Source: Pusillimonas sp. UBA3987 (GTDB lineage: Bacteria; Pseudomonadota; Gammaproteobacteria; Burkholderiales; Burkholderiaceae_B). From it: a stretch of DNA of 20,457 nt. The notes under the pieces were generated by a model. It was not told the origin of the DNA. It did no database searches and saw only the letters and a list, made by a program, of their open reading frames with translations. The position numbers and the translations under genes are program-made. This document shows positions 1 through 5,515 of this stretch, piece after piece. How positions within the stretch are numbered: the stretch's first letter is position 1; every line of letters begins with the position of its first letter. The DNA lies in contig DGCD01000019.1 in assembly GCA_002384935.1 (NCBI GenBank), positions 1-20,457 on the forward strand, read 5' to 3'.

Positions 1-2
1 GA

Positions 3-308
3 CCGGTTGAATACGCCCAGTATTGCAGCCATGAATTCCAGCAAACCCTGCGTGGGTGGCAGATACGTGCCTCCATGAGCAGAAAAGGCGACTGTTGGGA
101 CAATTCCCCAACGGAAAGCTTCTGGGCGCGGCTCAAGCTGGCATGCCTGGAGGGCCGGAAATTCCGCTCCCATCACCAAGCTATCGCTGCCGTGATGGAC
201 TGGATATCGTTCTATAACCATCGACGACTACACTCGTCATTGGGCTACGTGAGCCCTATGGAATACGAAAAACGCTGGCATGCGAGTCAATATAAAATCG
301 CTGCCTGA
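3..308 (+). CDS. IS3-family transposase (OrfB), C-terminal fragment, 5' end outside window
   Basis: The product is the integrase-core transposase of an IS3-family element, a DDE enzyme that cuts and joins the element ends. The frame is open from position 3 at the window edge, so the ATG at 75 is an internal methionine and not the start. What remains is about 101 residues. They contain the block GDCWDNSPTESFW, which carries the third catalytic acid (the E), followed by the FYNHRRLHSSLGYVSP block typical of OrfB C-termini. The two upstream catalytic aspartates would lie to the left of the window. The stop is followed by the presumed right inverted repeat. Whether the complete element is active cannot be judged from this fragment. 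Confidence 0.9.
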   Translation, partial: PVEYAQYCSHEFQQTLRGWQIRASMSRKGDCWDNSPTESFWARLKLACLEGRKFRSHHQAIAAVMDWISFYNHRRLHSSLGYVSPMEYEKRWHASQYKIAA

Positions 309-320
309 TCCCGGCGCTAA

Positions 321-347
321 GGACTACAAAAAACAGGGGCAATATCA
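321..347 (-). repeat. Presumed right terminal inverted repeat of the IS3-family element
   Basis: Read from the outside on the minus strand this begins TGATATTGCCCCTGTTTTTT. It is a TG-initiated terminus with a C/G block, in the style of IS3-family ends. It lies 13 nt past the transposase stop. The partner repeat is outside the window, so the exact length is unverified. Confidence 0.6.
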
Positions 348-716
348 CTGAATAAGAATCGCAAATTCCAGTATGCGGCAATCAACGTCCGACAAACCAC
401 ACTGGCTCGCCAAACGCTGAACATTCCTGGACAAAGGTCCTGCTATGGTTTTGCTGTTTGCATCCGCTTCAACCGCCCGATGCGCACGTTGAAGTTCCTG
501 TCGTATGACCTTACGGTCAAAGTCACACTCATCATCCTCGACCCAATCGCCTAATCCAAGGTAGTTAGCAAGCGCATCGCTGGAAAAGCCTGCGCTCATT
601 ACAAACTCTTGATGGCCTCTCAGTTCCACCAAGGCCCGTAACACCCATACACGAACAATACCCAAAGGCTCCGCAAACACGGCTTTATCAGCCAGCAGTT
701 TTCTTAATTGGCTCAT
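345..716 (-). pseudogene. AAA-type ATPase-like protein, N-terminal part only, cut off by the IS element
   Basis: This is an open frame of 123 residues with a good ribosome site (AGGAG, 6 nt before ATG). It has no recognisable catalytic motif. The end of the frame (NVQRLASQCGLSDVDCRILEFAILIQ) resembles the region that precedes the ATPase core in large AAA-family proteins of roughly 700 residues, where a 'glycine-Leu-Ser ... ILEFA' segment recurs. That family call comes from memory of the pattern and is tentative. The stop TGA (345-347) is formed by the terminal bases of the IS3-family element, which is what an insertion inside a longer gene would give. Walker A and B motifs would have been downstream and are missing. 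It is probably a remnant, unless the short peptide has a function of its own. Confidence 0.55.
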
Positions 717-917
717 CCTGATCTCCTAAAAAACAGAGACCATTGTCCGGCTCATAACGTCATTTTGTGACGCATGAAAGCAGCGCTATTTCTTATTTAA
801 ATACGCTGTTATATAAAACCTCTTTCATTCCTCAGAAGATCATTTAATGCGACACGTTACGTCGCTAACATGCATAAGATTCGTCATGCTCTCGAAATAA
901 CAGAGGAATTATGCGGC
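717..917. promoter_or_regulatory. Divergent promoter region with two short dyads
   Basis: This AT-rich spacer separates the AAA-like remnant (minus) from the FtsZ-like gene (plus). It holds two perfect short inverted repeats: CGTCA-N5-TGACG at 758-772 and GCGAC-N7-GTCGC at 849-865. Either could be an operator serving the two divergent genes. I could not assign a confident -35/-10 pair. Regulatory function is an inference from position and symmetry. Confidence 0.3.
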
Positions 918-1403
918 ATGACAAAAAACATCGTTATACGTGCTATCAAACCATACAGATCCGCGCTGTCTGCGCTGCTACGTTTGTTCAGTATTAACGA
1001 AGATGGTCATGAGACCTTGGTTGCCACAAGCTCACCCATCCCAAAAGTCGCGGCCATGAGCCTGTGCCAACTGCTCGAGCAGCCATTCACTATCGCGCCA
1101 AGCATCCGCTCAATGAAAGAGGTATTTTGGATTCCAGGAAGAACCGCTTGGGCAAGCGCGACCGCAGCAGACGCCCAGGCGGCCGCTCAACAAGCGTGCC
1201 TGCAGCACGATATGAAATCAGTTCAGGGGACTCTCATGATTATTACCTTGTCACCCAATTGCAGTATTGTCGCGAGCATGAAATCCGCGATGACTGTCGT
1301 TCATCGGGAAACACCCTCGGCGACCGCAAGGGCGGTGATGGTTGCGCATGATGAAGCATTATGCGGTCAAGTGCGAGTCCAGGTATTGCTCACAGGGTTA
1401 TAA
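918..1403 (+). CDS. Small FtsZ C-terminal-domain-like protein without a GTPase domain
   Basis: This 161-residue protein lines up by eye with the C-terminal half of FtsZ, the bacterial tubulin that forms the division ring. The stretch TIAPSIRSMKEVFWIPGRTA matches the FtsZ 'INVDFADVRTVMSEMGxAMMG' region. It is followed by an alanine-rich helix (AADAQAAAQQA), a strand ('GTLMIITLSPN' against 'GVLVNITAGPD'), and the closing 'QVRVQVLLTGL' against 'ELRVTVVATGI'. The N-terminal GTP-binding domain and its GGGTGTG loop are absent, and the first 50 or so residues are unlike FtsZ. I chose the ATG at 918 because GAGGA lies 10 nt upstream; an in-frame ATG at 870 lacks a ribosome site. It could be a degenerate paralogue or a regulator that binds FtsZ. 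The fold resemblance is convincing to me; the role is unknown. Confidence 0.6.
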   Translation: MTKNIVIRAIKPYRSALSALLRLFSINEDGHETLVATSSPIPKVAAMSLCQLLEQPFTIAPSIRSMKEVFWIPGRTAWASATAADAQAAAQQACLQHDMKSVQGTLMIITLSPNCSIVASMKSAMTVVHRETPSATARAVMVAHDEALCGQVRVQVLLTGL

Positions 1404-1626
1404 GAGGTAGGGATTATGAGGACAAAGCACAAATTACCTGGCCGGGCAAACGAAATATCCGGCGTCTTCAGTATGAATCGGCCAGGGTTTGCTTGGCGGT
1501 CGTTGTGGACCTTTTTTCGCGCTAGGTTGTGGGCGGGTCGATGGATTCCCTGTGGCAGATCAATCCAGCATCGAGCGCTCGGACAAATTTCATGCTCAAA
1601 TGTTGTACAGACATCGTTATAACCCT
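1394..1626. repeat. Ten-base inverted repeat bracketing a gene-poor segment
   Basis: AGGGTTATAA (1394-1403, overlapping the stop of the FtsZ-like gene) is perfectly complementary to TTATAACCCT (1617-1626, in the promoter spacer of the next gene). The 213 nt between them hold only an arginine-rich 68-codon frame (1416-1622) that I do not accept as a gene. This may be chance, or the edges of a small inserted unit. Confidence 0.3.
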
Positions 1627-1632
1627 TATACA
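1603..1632 (+). promoter_or_regulatory. Candidate promoter for the 1651-2232 gene
   Basis: TTGTAC (1603-1608) and TATACA (1627-1632) are separated by 18 nt, close to sigma70 spacing. Transcription would start near 1638-1641, only about ten bases before the ATG at 1651. No purine-rich ribosome site precedes that ATG, so the message may be nearly leaderless. Confidence 0.4.
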
Positions 1633-1650
1633 ATAAATTGATCATCAAAC

Positions 1651-2232
1651 ATGAAGCGTCGCACCAGAGACTTTGTTGCCCTGTTCAATGCGTTTTGGTA
1701 CCGAGATTTTCCAATAACGCCTGATCGTATCGAGATAAGTCGCCGCGCACTTTGGACTACCCACATCGCGTCTACAGTGAAGTTGGCTGCTGATCACCTT
1801 GGTCTGTACACCTGCTTCGAAACTGGCGGGAAAACAGATGCGGTAATCCAAGATTCAAACGCGCGTGCATGGGCAAAGATAGAGTGGGAATGGACGCCAG
1901 CGAGAGACGATACCGTGAACGAGATAAAAAAACTCGCGGATGCTAACAGCGAAGCCGACACATTCTTTTTCGTTGGTTACAGCCGAACGGACAACGACAC
2001 CCACGAATGCAACCTGGCCGCTATTGATCAGCAGTGGAAGAACATTGACAAGCCGCTGGTAGTCTTCCTCTTAACCTTCTCTTATTCAAATAGAAGAAGA
2101 CACTTTCAAGAACTGCAGACGCACCTCTTTGTCGGAGGAAAGCGCAAAAAGGTGCGTACGCAGGAAGCTCTTCCATGGCGAATAACCGGCACAAAATGGC
2201 ACGCCTCCGCCTATGCAAAGTTTGATGACTAA
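1651..2232 (+). CDS. Hypothetical protein, possible PD-(D/E)XK nuclease fold
   Basis: I do not recognise this 193-residue family by name. The segment from about residue 60 to 81 (GGKTDAVIQD...AKIEWEW) has an acidic residue (D63) on a strand, followed by a second strand ending in E-x-E (E78, E80). This resembles the 'D...iE.E' arrangement of some restriction-endonuclease-like proteins in which the usual lysine is replaced. The C-terminal part is basic (SNRRRHF, GGKRKKVR), which would suit nucleic-acid binding. No signal peptide or membrane segment is visible. The gene stands alone with its own promoter. The start is the first ATG of the frame and lacks a ribosome site. The nuclease idea is an inference from one short motif. 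Confidence 0.7.
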   Translation: MKRRTRDFVALFNAFWYRDFPITPDRIEISRRALWTTHIASTVKLAADHLGLYTCFETGGKTDAVIQDSNARAWAKIEWEWTPARDDTVNEIKKLADANSEADTFFFVGYSRTDNDTHECNLAAIDQQWKNIDKPLVVFLLTFSYSNRRRHFQELQTHLFVGGKRKKVRTQEALPWRITGTKWHASAYAKFDD

Positions 2233-2372
2233 TTCCTGCGGAGCCTGCGCTATTCGCACCCCAAAAAGACGCTCGACTGCGTTACAAAATTATGGGTTAT
2301 AAATTTCGTAAGATTCTGGTAGACCCACCTTGTTGCACGAGCACGAGCATCAACTGATCCCAACGCGTCGAT

Positions 2373-2681
2373 TCATAACGAAGAAAGAGCGGGGACAACG
2401 CAGTGTCTCAACAAAGACGCAGCCGCCTCCGGAAGTGGCTCATGCAAGGGCAGCCAATGTATCTGCGCAATTTCGGCCGAAATTACAGGCTGCTGATTGC
2501 TAGGCATTAGAGCAATAAATGCACTGACATGTACGGAAGTGTTGGCTTCGTTGGCAGGCGTTTCCTGGCCGTCAAGCTTGCCACCGGGCAGGATCCAGGT
2601 AACGGTACCCTGCTTGCGAACAACCAGCAATTCCCGGTTTTCATTCACAAAGCAGGCGGTAGCGATATTAAGCGTTTTCAT
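2373..2681 (-). CDS. Nudix hydrolase with an in-frame deletion through the catalytic box
   Basis: Nudix enzymes hydrolyse nucleoside diphosphates linked to another group, using the box G-x5-E-x7-R-E-U-x-E-E-x-G-U to bind metal. Here the protein starts normally (MKTLNIATACFVNENRELLVVRKQG) and reaches GGKLDGQE (G34-x5-E40). It then runs TPANEANTSVHVSAF, so the REUxEExGU half is missing, and it resumes in the later part of the fold (SAEIAQIHWLPLHEPLP). The length is 102 residues, where 130-140 is usual for this type, so roughly 30 residues are gone without a frameshift. The join falls in GTTGGC-N3-GTTGGC (2541-2555), a short repeat that could have guided the deletion. The product is probably catalytically dead. 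No ribosome site is evident before the ATG. Confidence 0.75.
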   Translation of the reverse strand: MKTLNIATACFVNENRELLVVRKQGTVTWILPGGKLDGQETPANEANTSVHVSAFIALMPSNQQPVISAEIAQIHWLPLHEPLPEAAASLLRHCVVPALSSL

Positions 2682-2804
2682 GAAATGAATTTTAGAGTCG
2701 CGCGTTGGTTAGTCACTCATTCCTAATTTAATCTATTGCACTTGATAAGATACTACCTTCGAACTAAGGCGCCCCACCCGTACCAGGGTACAAAAGGATA
2801 ATAG

Positions 2805-3287
2805 ATGAACATATGGGTTGATGCCGATGCGTGCCCCGCCGTGATCAAAGACATTCTGTATCGGGCGGCACAACGATCACAGCTGCCGCTCACGCTCGTG
2901 GCCAATCAAATGCTACGCACGCCGCCATCACCATTGATCCGCGCCGTACAGGTACCGCGAGGGTTCGATGTGGCAGACGACTACATTGTTGAACGCACCA
3001 ATACCGGCGACCTGGTCATTACCGCAGATATCCCATTGGCCAGTGAGGTATTGAATAAAGGCGCGCTGGTACTTAACCCGCGCGGTGAGCGTTACACCGC
3101 CGACAATATAAGCCAGTGCCTGTCGATGCGCGACATGATGGATGAGTTGCGCAGTAGTGGCGTTGATACCGGCGGGCCTGCGGCGTTCAGCCAGGCCGAC
3201 AGGCGGGCGTTTGCTGGTGCGTTGGATCGAATTTTGCATAAAGTGATGCGGGAAAAACCCGCTAACGGTATCCAATCGACAGACTAA
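2805..3287 (+). CDS. yaiI: YaiI/YqxD (UPF0178, DUF188) family protein
   Basis: This 160-residue cytosolic protein belongs to the conserved UPF0178 family, which has a PIN-like fold and no established function. The opening IWVDADACPAVIKDIL, the middle GDLVITADIPLASEVLNKGALVLNPRGE, and TADNISQCLSMRDMMDELRSSG are the family's most conserved blocks. The aspartates in VDADACP and ITADIPLA are the likely metal-binding residues. Length is normal for the family, so the gene appears intact. The ATG at 2805 follows AAGGATAATAG, a modest ribosome site. Together with vapBC it marks the start of a run of plus-strand genes. It is among the most ordinary genes here and may belong to the host backbone. Confidence 0.93.
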   Translation: MNIWVDADACPAVIKDILYRAAQRSQLPLTLVANQMLRTPPSPLIRAVQVPRGFDVADDYIVERTNTGDLVITADIPLASEVLNKGALVLNPRGERYTADNISQCLSMRDMMDELRSSGVDTGGPAAFSQADRRAFAGALDRILHKVMREKPANGIQSTD

Positions 3288-3350
3288 CCATGTCGCCACT
3301 CTATCGGAACGTGGACGCACATCACACTGACAACATCAGCGCAACAATTT

Positions 3351-3398
3351 TGATGTAATATGATGCATATATTGATGCGCATATAATGGAGGCGCAAA
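3351..3398 (+). promoter_or_regulatory. vapBC promoter with repeated TGATG motifs
   Basis: TATAAT at 3382-3387 is a perfect -10 box. TGATG occurs at 3351, 3361 and 3373 within AT-rich sequence containing ATGCAT, so VapB or the VapBC complex could bind here for autoregulation, as is usual for this family. GGAGG at 3388-3392 sits 6 nt before the vapB ATG. No good -35 at correct spacing was found. Confidence 0.45.
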
Positions 3399-3605
3399 AT
3401 GCGAACCACAGTGACGATTGACGATGGGCTATTCAAAAAAGCAATGGAAGTGGCCGAACCAGGCATCGACAAAGCCGATCTTATTCGTGAGGCGGTTAAA
3501 ACCTACGTACGCGTAAGGTCTGCTGCACGCCTTGCGGCACTTGGGGGTACTGCACCCGAAATGTCAGACATACCGCGCCGAACAACTGAGTCCGTCGAAC
3601 GATGA
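3399..3605 (+). CDS. vapB: VapB-type antitoxin, ribbon-helix-helix
   Basis: The 68-residue protein opens with MRTTVTIDDGLFKKAMEVAEPG. This beta strand and first helix are typical of ribbon-helix-helix antitoxins that bind DNA as dimers. The next part, KADLIREAVKTYVRVRSAARLAALGG, gives the second helix and the start of the toxin-binding tail. The tail runs to DIPRRTTESVER and would wrap the toxin and block its active site. The stop overlaps the start of the PIN toxin gene by 4 nt (ATGA), which couples their translation. It most likely represses its own promoter. Length and layout are normal, so the antitoxin looks intact. Confidence 0.88.
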   Translation: MRTTVTIDDGLFKKAMEVAEPGIDKADLIREAVKTYVRVRSAARLAALGGTAPEMSDIPRRTTESVER

Positions 3606-3982
3606 ATGGTGTATTAGTTGACACCTCAGTATGGGTGGATCACTTCCGGCGAAAAAATCAGGAATTAACCTATATGCTGGAGCGAGATCGTGTTCTAGTG
3701 CATCCCATGATTATTGGTGAGCTGGCGTGCGGAACCCCGCCAGATCGTGCACGTACCCTTGTCGATCTCGATAACTTGCAGCATGCTCAACAAGCCAGTC
3801 TGGCAGAAACGCTTAACTTCATTGAGAAGGAAGAACTTTGGGGCTTAGGTTGCGGACTGATTGATATATTACTTCTAGCCTCGACAATGATGACACCCAA
3901 TGCGGAGATTTGGACATTAGACAAGCGGCTTTCAACCTTAGCCGAACGCTTTGGTGTAATGCACCAGGCACTGAAGCATTGA
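3602..3982 (+). CDS. vapC: VapC-type PIN-domain toxin ribonuclease
   Basis: PIN-domain toxins are metal-dependent ribonucleases, often cutting tRNA or rRNA, and are held in check by VapB. In this 126-residue protein the four acidic positions expected of an active PIN domain are present. D7 lies in VLVDTSVWVDHF, E40 in MIIGELACG, D88 in GLIDILLLAS and D107 in WTLDKRL. Nothing suggests inactivation. The start codon overlaps the antitoxin stop, and the pair lies between a backbone-like gene and a membrane-protein pair. Addiction-type stabilisation of the surrounding DNA is a reasonable inference. The specific RNA target cannot be read from the sequence. Confidence 0.92.
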   Translation: MNGVLVDTSVWVDHFRRKNQELTYMLERDRVLVHPMIIGELACGTPPDRARTLVDLDNLQHAQQASLAETLNFIEKEELWGLGCGLIDILLLASTMMTPNAEIWTLDKRLSTLAERFGVMHQALKH

Positions 3983-4086
3983 TTTTGGGAAGAAGTGCCT
4001 CAAGCATTTCCCGATTCGTCGACCCAGTCAAATGAGTGCTTCACCTGGTAATTGCCGACCGACAATCCCTCGCCAATTACATCGTC

Positions 4087-4560
4087 TCAGACAAAACCTA
4101 TCCAGCGGCCGGCTACTAGGACAGAAAGCCAAAGAATGGCGGATGTGGCGGCCAAGACTCGAACTCGCACAGATGGCCGGCCGCTGCGCAGGGCTGCATC
4201 GAAATGCTCGCCGTGATGCTGAAGTGCGATGTTGCAAATTGCCAGTACAAGCAATGTGGCCTTGAAGAGGAAAGCCGGATTCTCTGCGTACTCCACCGGC
4301 TTCACTGAGAATAACCAAAGCCCTGTCGTCACCGCGAGCGCCGTGCCTATCGCTGCTACGCGTACCAGAAAGGGGCCAAGGGTCGGCAGATCCCGTGTAC
4401 GCGTTGAACGCAAAAGAAGTAAATCGAGCGGTAGTATCGCGCCAAGAAGTAGCCCAATACCAAGAATGTGGGCTGCATTGACAACGAGATAGGCGACCCA
4501 GTATTCCTGCAGGAAGGCAGCACCGGGCCAGCCGGAAATGGCTTGCAGAAAACCTGTCAT
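4087..4560 (-). CDS. Four-helix inner-membrane protein, family not certain
   Basis: This 157-residue protein has four hydrophobic segments: around YLVVNAAHILGIGLLLGAIL, FLVRVAAIGTALAVTTGLWL, FLFKATLLVLAICNIAL, and ATSAILWLSVLVAGRWIGFV. The histidine in the first helix (NAAHILGIG) and the HH in the third loop might bind metal or haem, but that is conjecture. It resembles small DUF2214/DUF6644-like membrane proteins, which I cannot separate by eye. The frame is open upstream to an ATG at 4617. I prefer the ATG at 4560 because it begins 10 nt after the stop of the upstream gene, and the extra 19 residues look unstructured. It is probably co-transcribed with the DUF6152-like gene. Confidence 0.75.
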   Translation of the reverse strand: MTGFLQAISGWPGAAFLQEYWVAYLVVNAAHILGIGLLLGAILPLDLLLLRSTRTRDLPTLGPFLVRVAAIGTALAVTTGLWLFSVKPVEYAENPAFLFKATLLVLAICNIALQHHGEHFDAALRSGRPSVRVRVLAATSAILWLSVLVAGRWIGFV

Positions 4561-4570
4561 CGCCGTGTCG

Positions 4571-5008
4571 TTATTGCTTGATGCGTTCTGGATACATGTC
4601 GTACTGTTTGCCGCCAACCGTAATGCGCACGGCTTTTATATGCGCCTTGTTCGGCTCTTTGGTGCGGTTGCCCAATACCGTAATGTCATCACCCACTTTG
4701 GCAGTGTCGCCGGAGAAACCTGAACGCTGTGTCTGGCTCGGGTTTCCCAGATCGACTTGCCACACACGACCCTCCTGGTCCTTCACGCGCAGGGCCGGAT
4801 GTGGCGGCGCCATTGAAATCTCGGTGATGGTGCCCTTCAACTCGGACTGCTCCTCTTGCGCCCAGGCCCAGCCATGATGCGCGAAGGCTTGCATGGTAAA
4901 TAGCGCCATGGCCGTGGCGCAAAGCATGAGGACCATACGATGCGCCACATTGCGCGCCGCAATGGAGATTACTCGGGTGGCGGTTCGGTTTTCACTTAAT
5001 ATCGACAT
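4571..5008 (-). CDS. DUF6152-like exported protein
   Basis: This 145-residue protein has an N-terminal signal sequence: a basic stretch, the hydrophobic run MVLMLCATAMALFTMQ, and a likely cleavage after AFA, leaving HHGWAWAQEE. The mature part follows the DUF6152 pattern. It begins HHGW, then has a strand 'LKGTITEISMAPPHPALRVKDQEGRVWQVDLG', a 'GDDITVLGNRTK' turn, and a closing 'GKQYDMYPER'. It should be a small periplasmic OB-like beta protein with no known activity. The start at 5008 is chosen because AAGGAG sits 7 nt upstream; two further in-frame ATGs lie earlier. The four-helix membrane protein follows 10 nt after its stop, so the two may work together at the inner membrane. Confidence 0.75.
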   Translation of the reverse strand: MSILSENRTATRVISIAARNVAHRMVLMLCATAMALFTMQAFAHHGWAWAQEEQSELKGTITEISMAPPHPALRVKDQEGRVWQVDLGNPSQTQRSGFSGDTAKVGDDITVLGNRTKEPNKAHIKAVRITVGGKQYDMYPERIKQ

Positions 5009-5124
5009 AATCATGCTCCTTAAAGTGAGTAAAAAACTGTGCGTCCAACGCATTGATCCCGCTCCCGTTTTTAATAATACAAGAACCGCCAGTGCCTGCG
5101 GCCGCTTTGGGACGATTCGACTGC

Positions 5125-5146
5125 TTTACAAAATATGGACTGTAAA
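5125..5146. promoter_or_regulatory. Candidate HipB operator O1, TTTACA-N10-TGTAAA
   Basis: A perfect 6-bp dyad with a 10-nt spacer lies upstream of hipB. The same half-sites and spacing recur 81 bp downstream. A further overlapping dyad, ACTGTA-N9-TACAGT, occupies 5139-5159, and ATTTGT-N5-ACAAAT lies at 5165-5181. HipB is known to bind several operators ahead of hipBA and repress it. Assigning these repeats to HipB is an inference. Confidence 0.5.
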
Positions 5147-5205
5147 TCTAATATACAGTTTCTGATTTGTAATTAACAAATACATACTGCATTGCGTATT
5201 CTATT

Positions 5206-5227
5206 TTTACAAACTAAAATATGTAAA
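5206..5227. promoter_or_regulatory. Candidate HipB operator O2, TTTACA-N10-TGTAAA
   Basis: This has the same half-sites and spacer length as O1, but the spacer sequence differs, which argues for selection on the half-sites. It ends 24 nt before the hipB ATG, so a bound repressor would block transcription or early elongation. Confidence 0.5.
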
Positions 5228-5251
5228 TTGAAAATACAGCGTGAGACTTGT

Positions 5252-5512
5252 ATGGCAGACTTCACTATTCGCACTGCAGAGCAACTTCCGGTCTTGCTCC
5301 AAGCGTTTCGCAAGCAGGCTGGCCTAACTCAGTCCGCCGTAGCCATGCGCCTGGGTGTCACGCAACAAACACTCTCTGCCCTGGAGCGCAACGCGGAAAA
5401 AGTCAGCGCCGACCGACTGCTGGCGCTTCTAAGCATCCTGGGTGTGGAGCTGGTGCTGCGTCAGGGTAACGAAGCCCCCACGTCAAAGCCGCCAACCAGC
5501 CCGAACTGGTAA
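5252..5512 (+). CDS. hipB: HipB-type antitoxin, XRE-family DNA-binding protein
   Basis: This 86-residue protein is a compact helix-turn-helix repressor: LLQAFRKQAGLTQSAVAMRLGVTQQTLSALERNAEKVSADRLLALLSILGVELVLRQ. The GLTQSAVAMRLGVTQQTLSALE block is the DNA-binding unit, and the GVELVLRQ strand forms the dimer interface seen in HipB proteins. HipB binds HipA, neutralises it and represses the operon. The ATG at 5252 is chosen over a TTG at 5192, because the 20 extra residues (MRILFLQTKICKLKIQRETC) are encoded by the operator region. hipA follows after 3 nt. The short tail (APTSKPPTSPNW) ends in tryptophan, as in many HipB antitoxins. Confidence 0.9.
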   Translation: MADFTIRTAEQLPVLLQAFRKQAGLTQSAVAMRLGVTQQTLSALERNAEKVSADRLLALLSILGVELVLRQGNEAPTSKPPTSPNW

Positions 5513-5515
5513 GTC

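Larger units (their letters stand above)
1..347 (+). mobile_element. Right end of an IS3-family insertion sequence
   Basis: This is the 3' part of an IS3-family element, whose left part lies outside the window. It holds the end of the transposase frame (stop at 306-308) and a short 3' tail. The sequence at 321-347, read in from the end, begins TGATATTGCCCC, which has the TG...CA terminal form and the GC block usual for IS3-family inverted repeats. The boundary at 347 is inferred in two ways: from that terminus, and because the minus-strand gene beyond it stops exactly on the terminal TGA (345-347). The left inverted repeat and the target duplication cannot be seen here, so the boundary is strong but not proven. 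Confidence 0.75.

Noticed and set aside
1064..1351. 95-codon basic frame overlapping the FtsZ-like gene
   Set aside because: It is in another frame of a gene whose protein has clear family structure, so it is a shadow.
1416..1622. 68-codon arginine-rich frame after the FtsZ-like gene
   Set aside because: It has a possible ribosome site, but the composition (many Arg, Trp, Cys) looks like non-coding sequence, and no family or domain is recognisable.
4143..4185. tRNA-like T-arm pattern GTTCGAGTCT on the minus strand
   Set aside because: It lies inside the coding sequence of the four-helix membrane protein, and I find no acceptor stem or anticodon arm around it.
5192..5251. Extended hipB start at a TTG
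   Set aside because: The extra residues are encoded by the operator-containing region and do not resemble HipB; the ATG at 5252 gives the normal family start.
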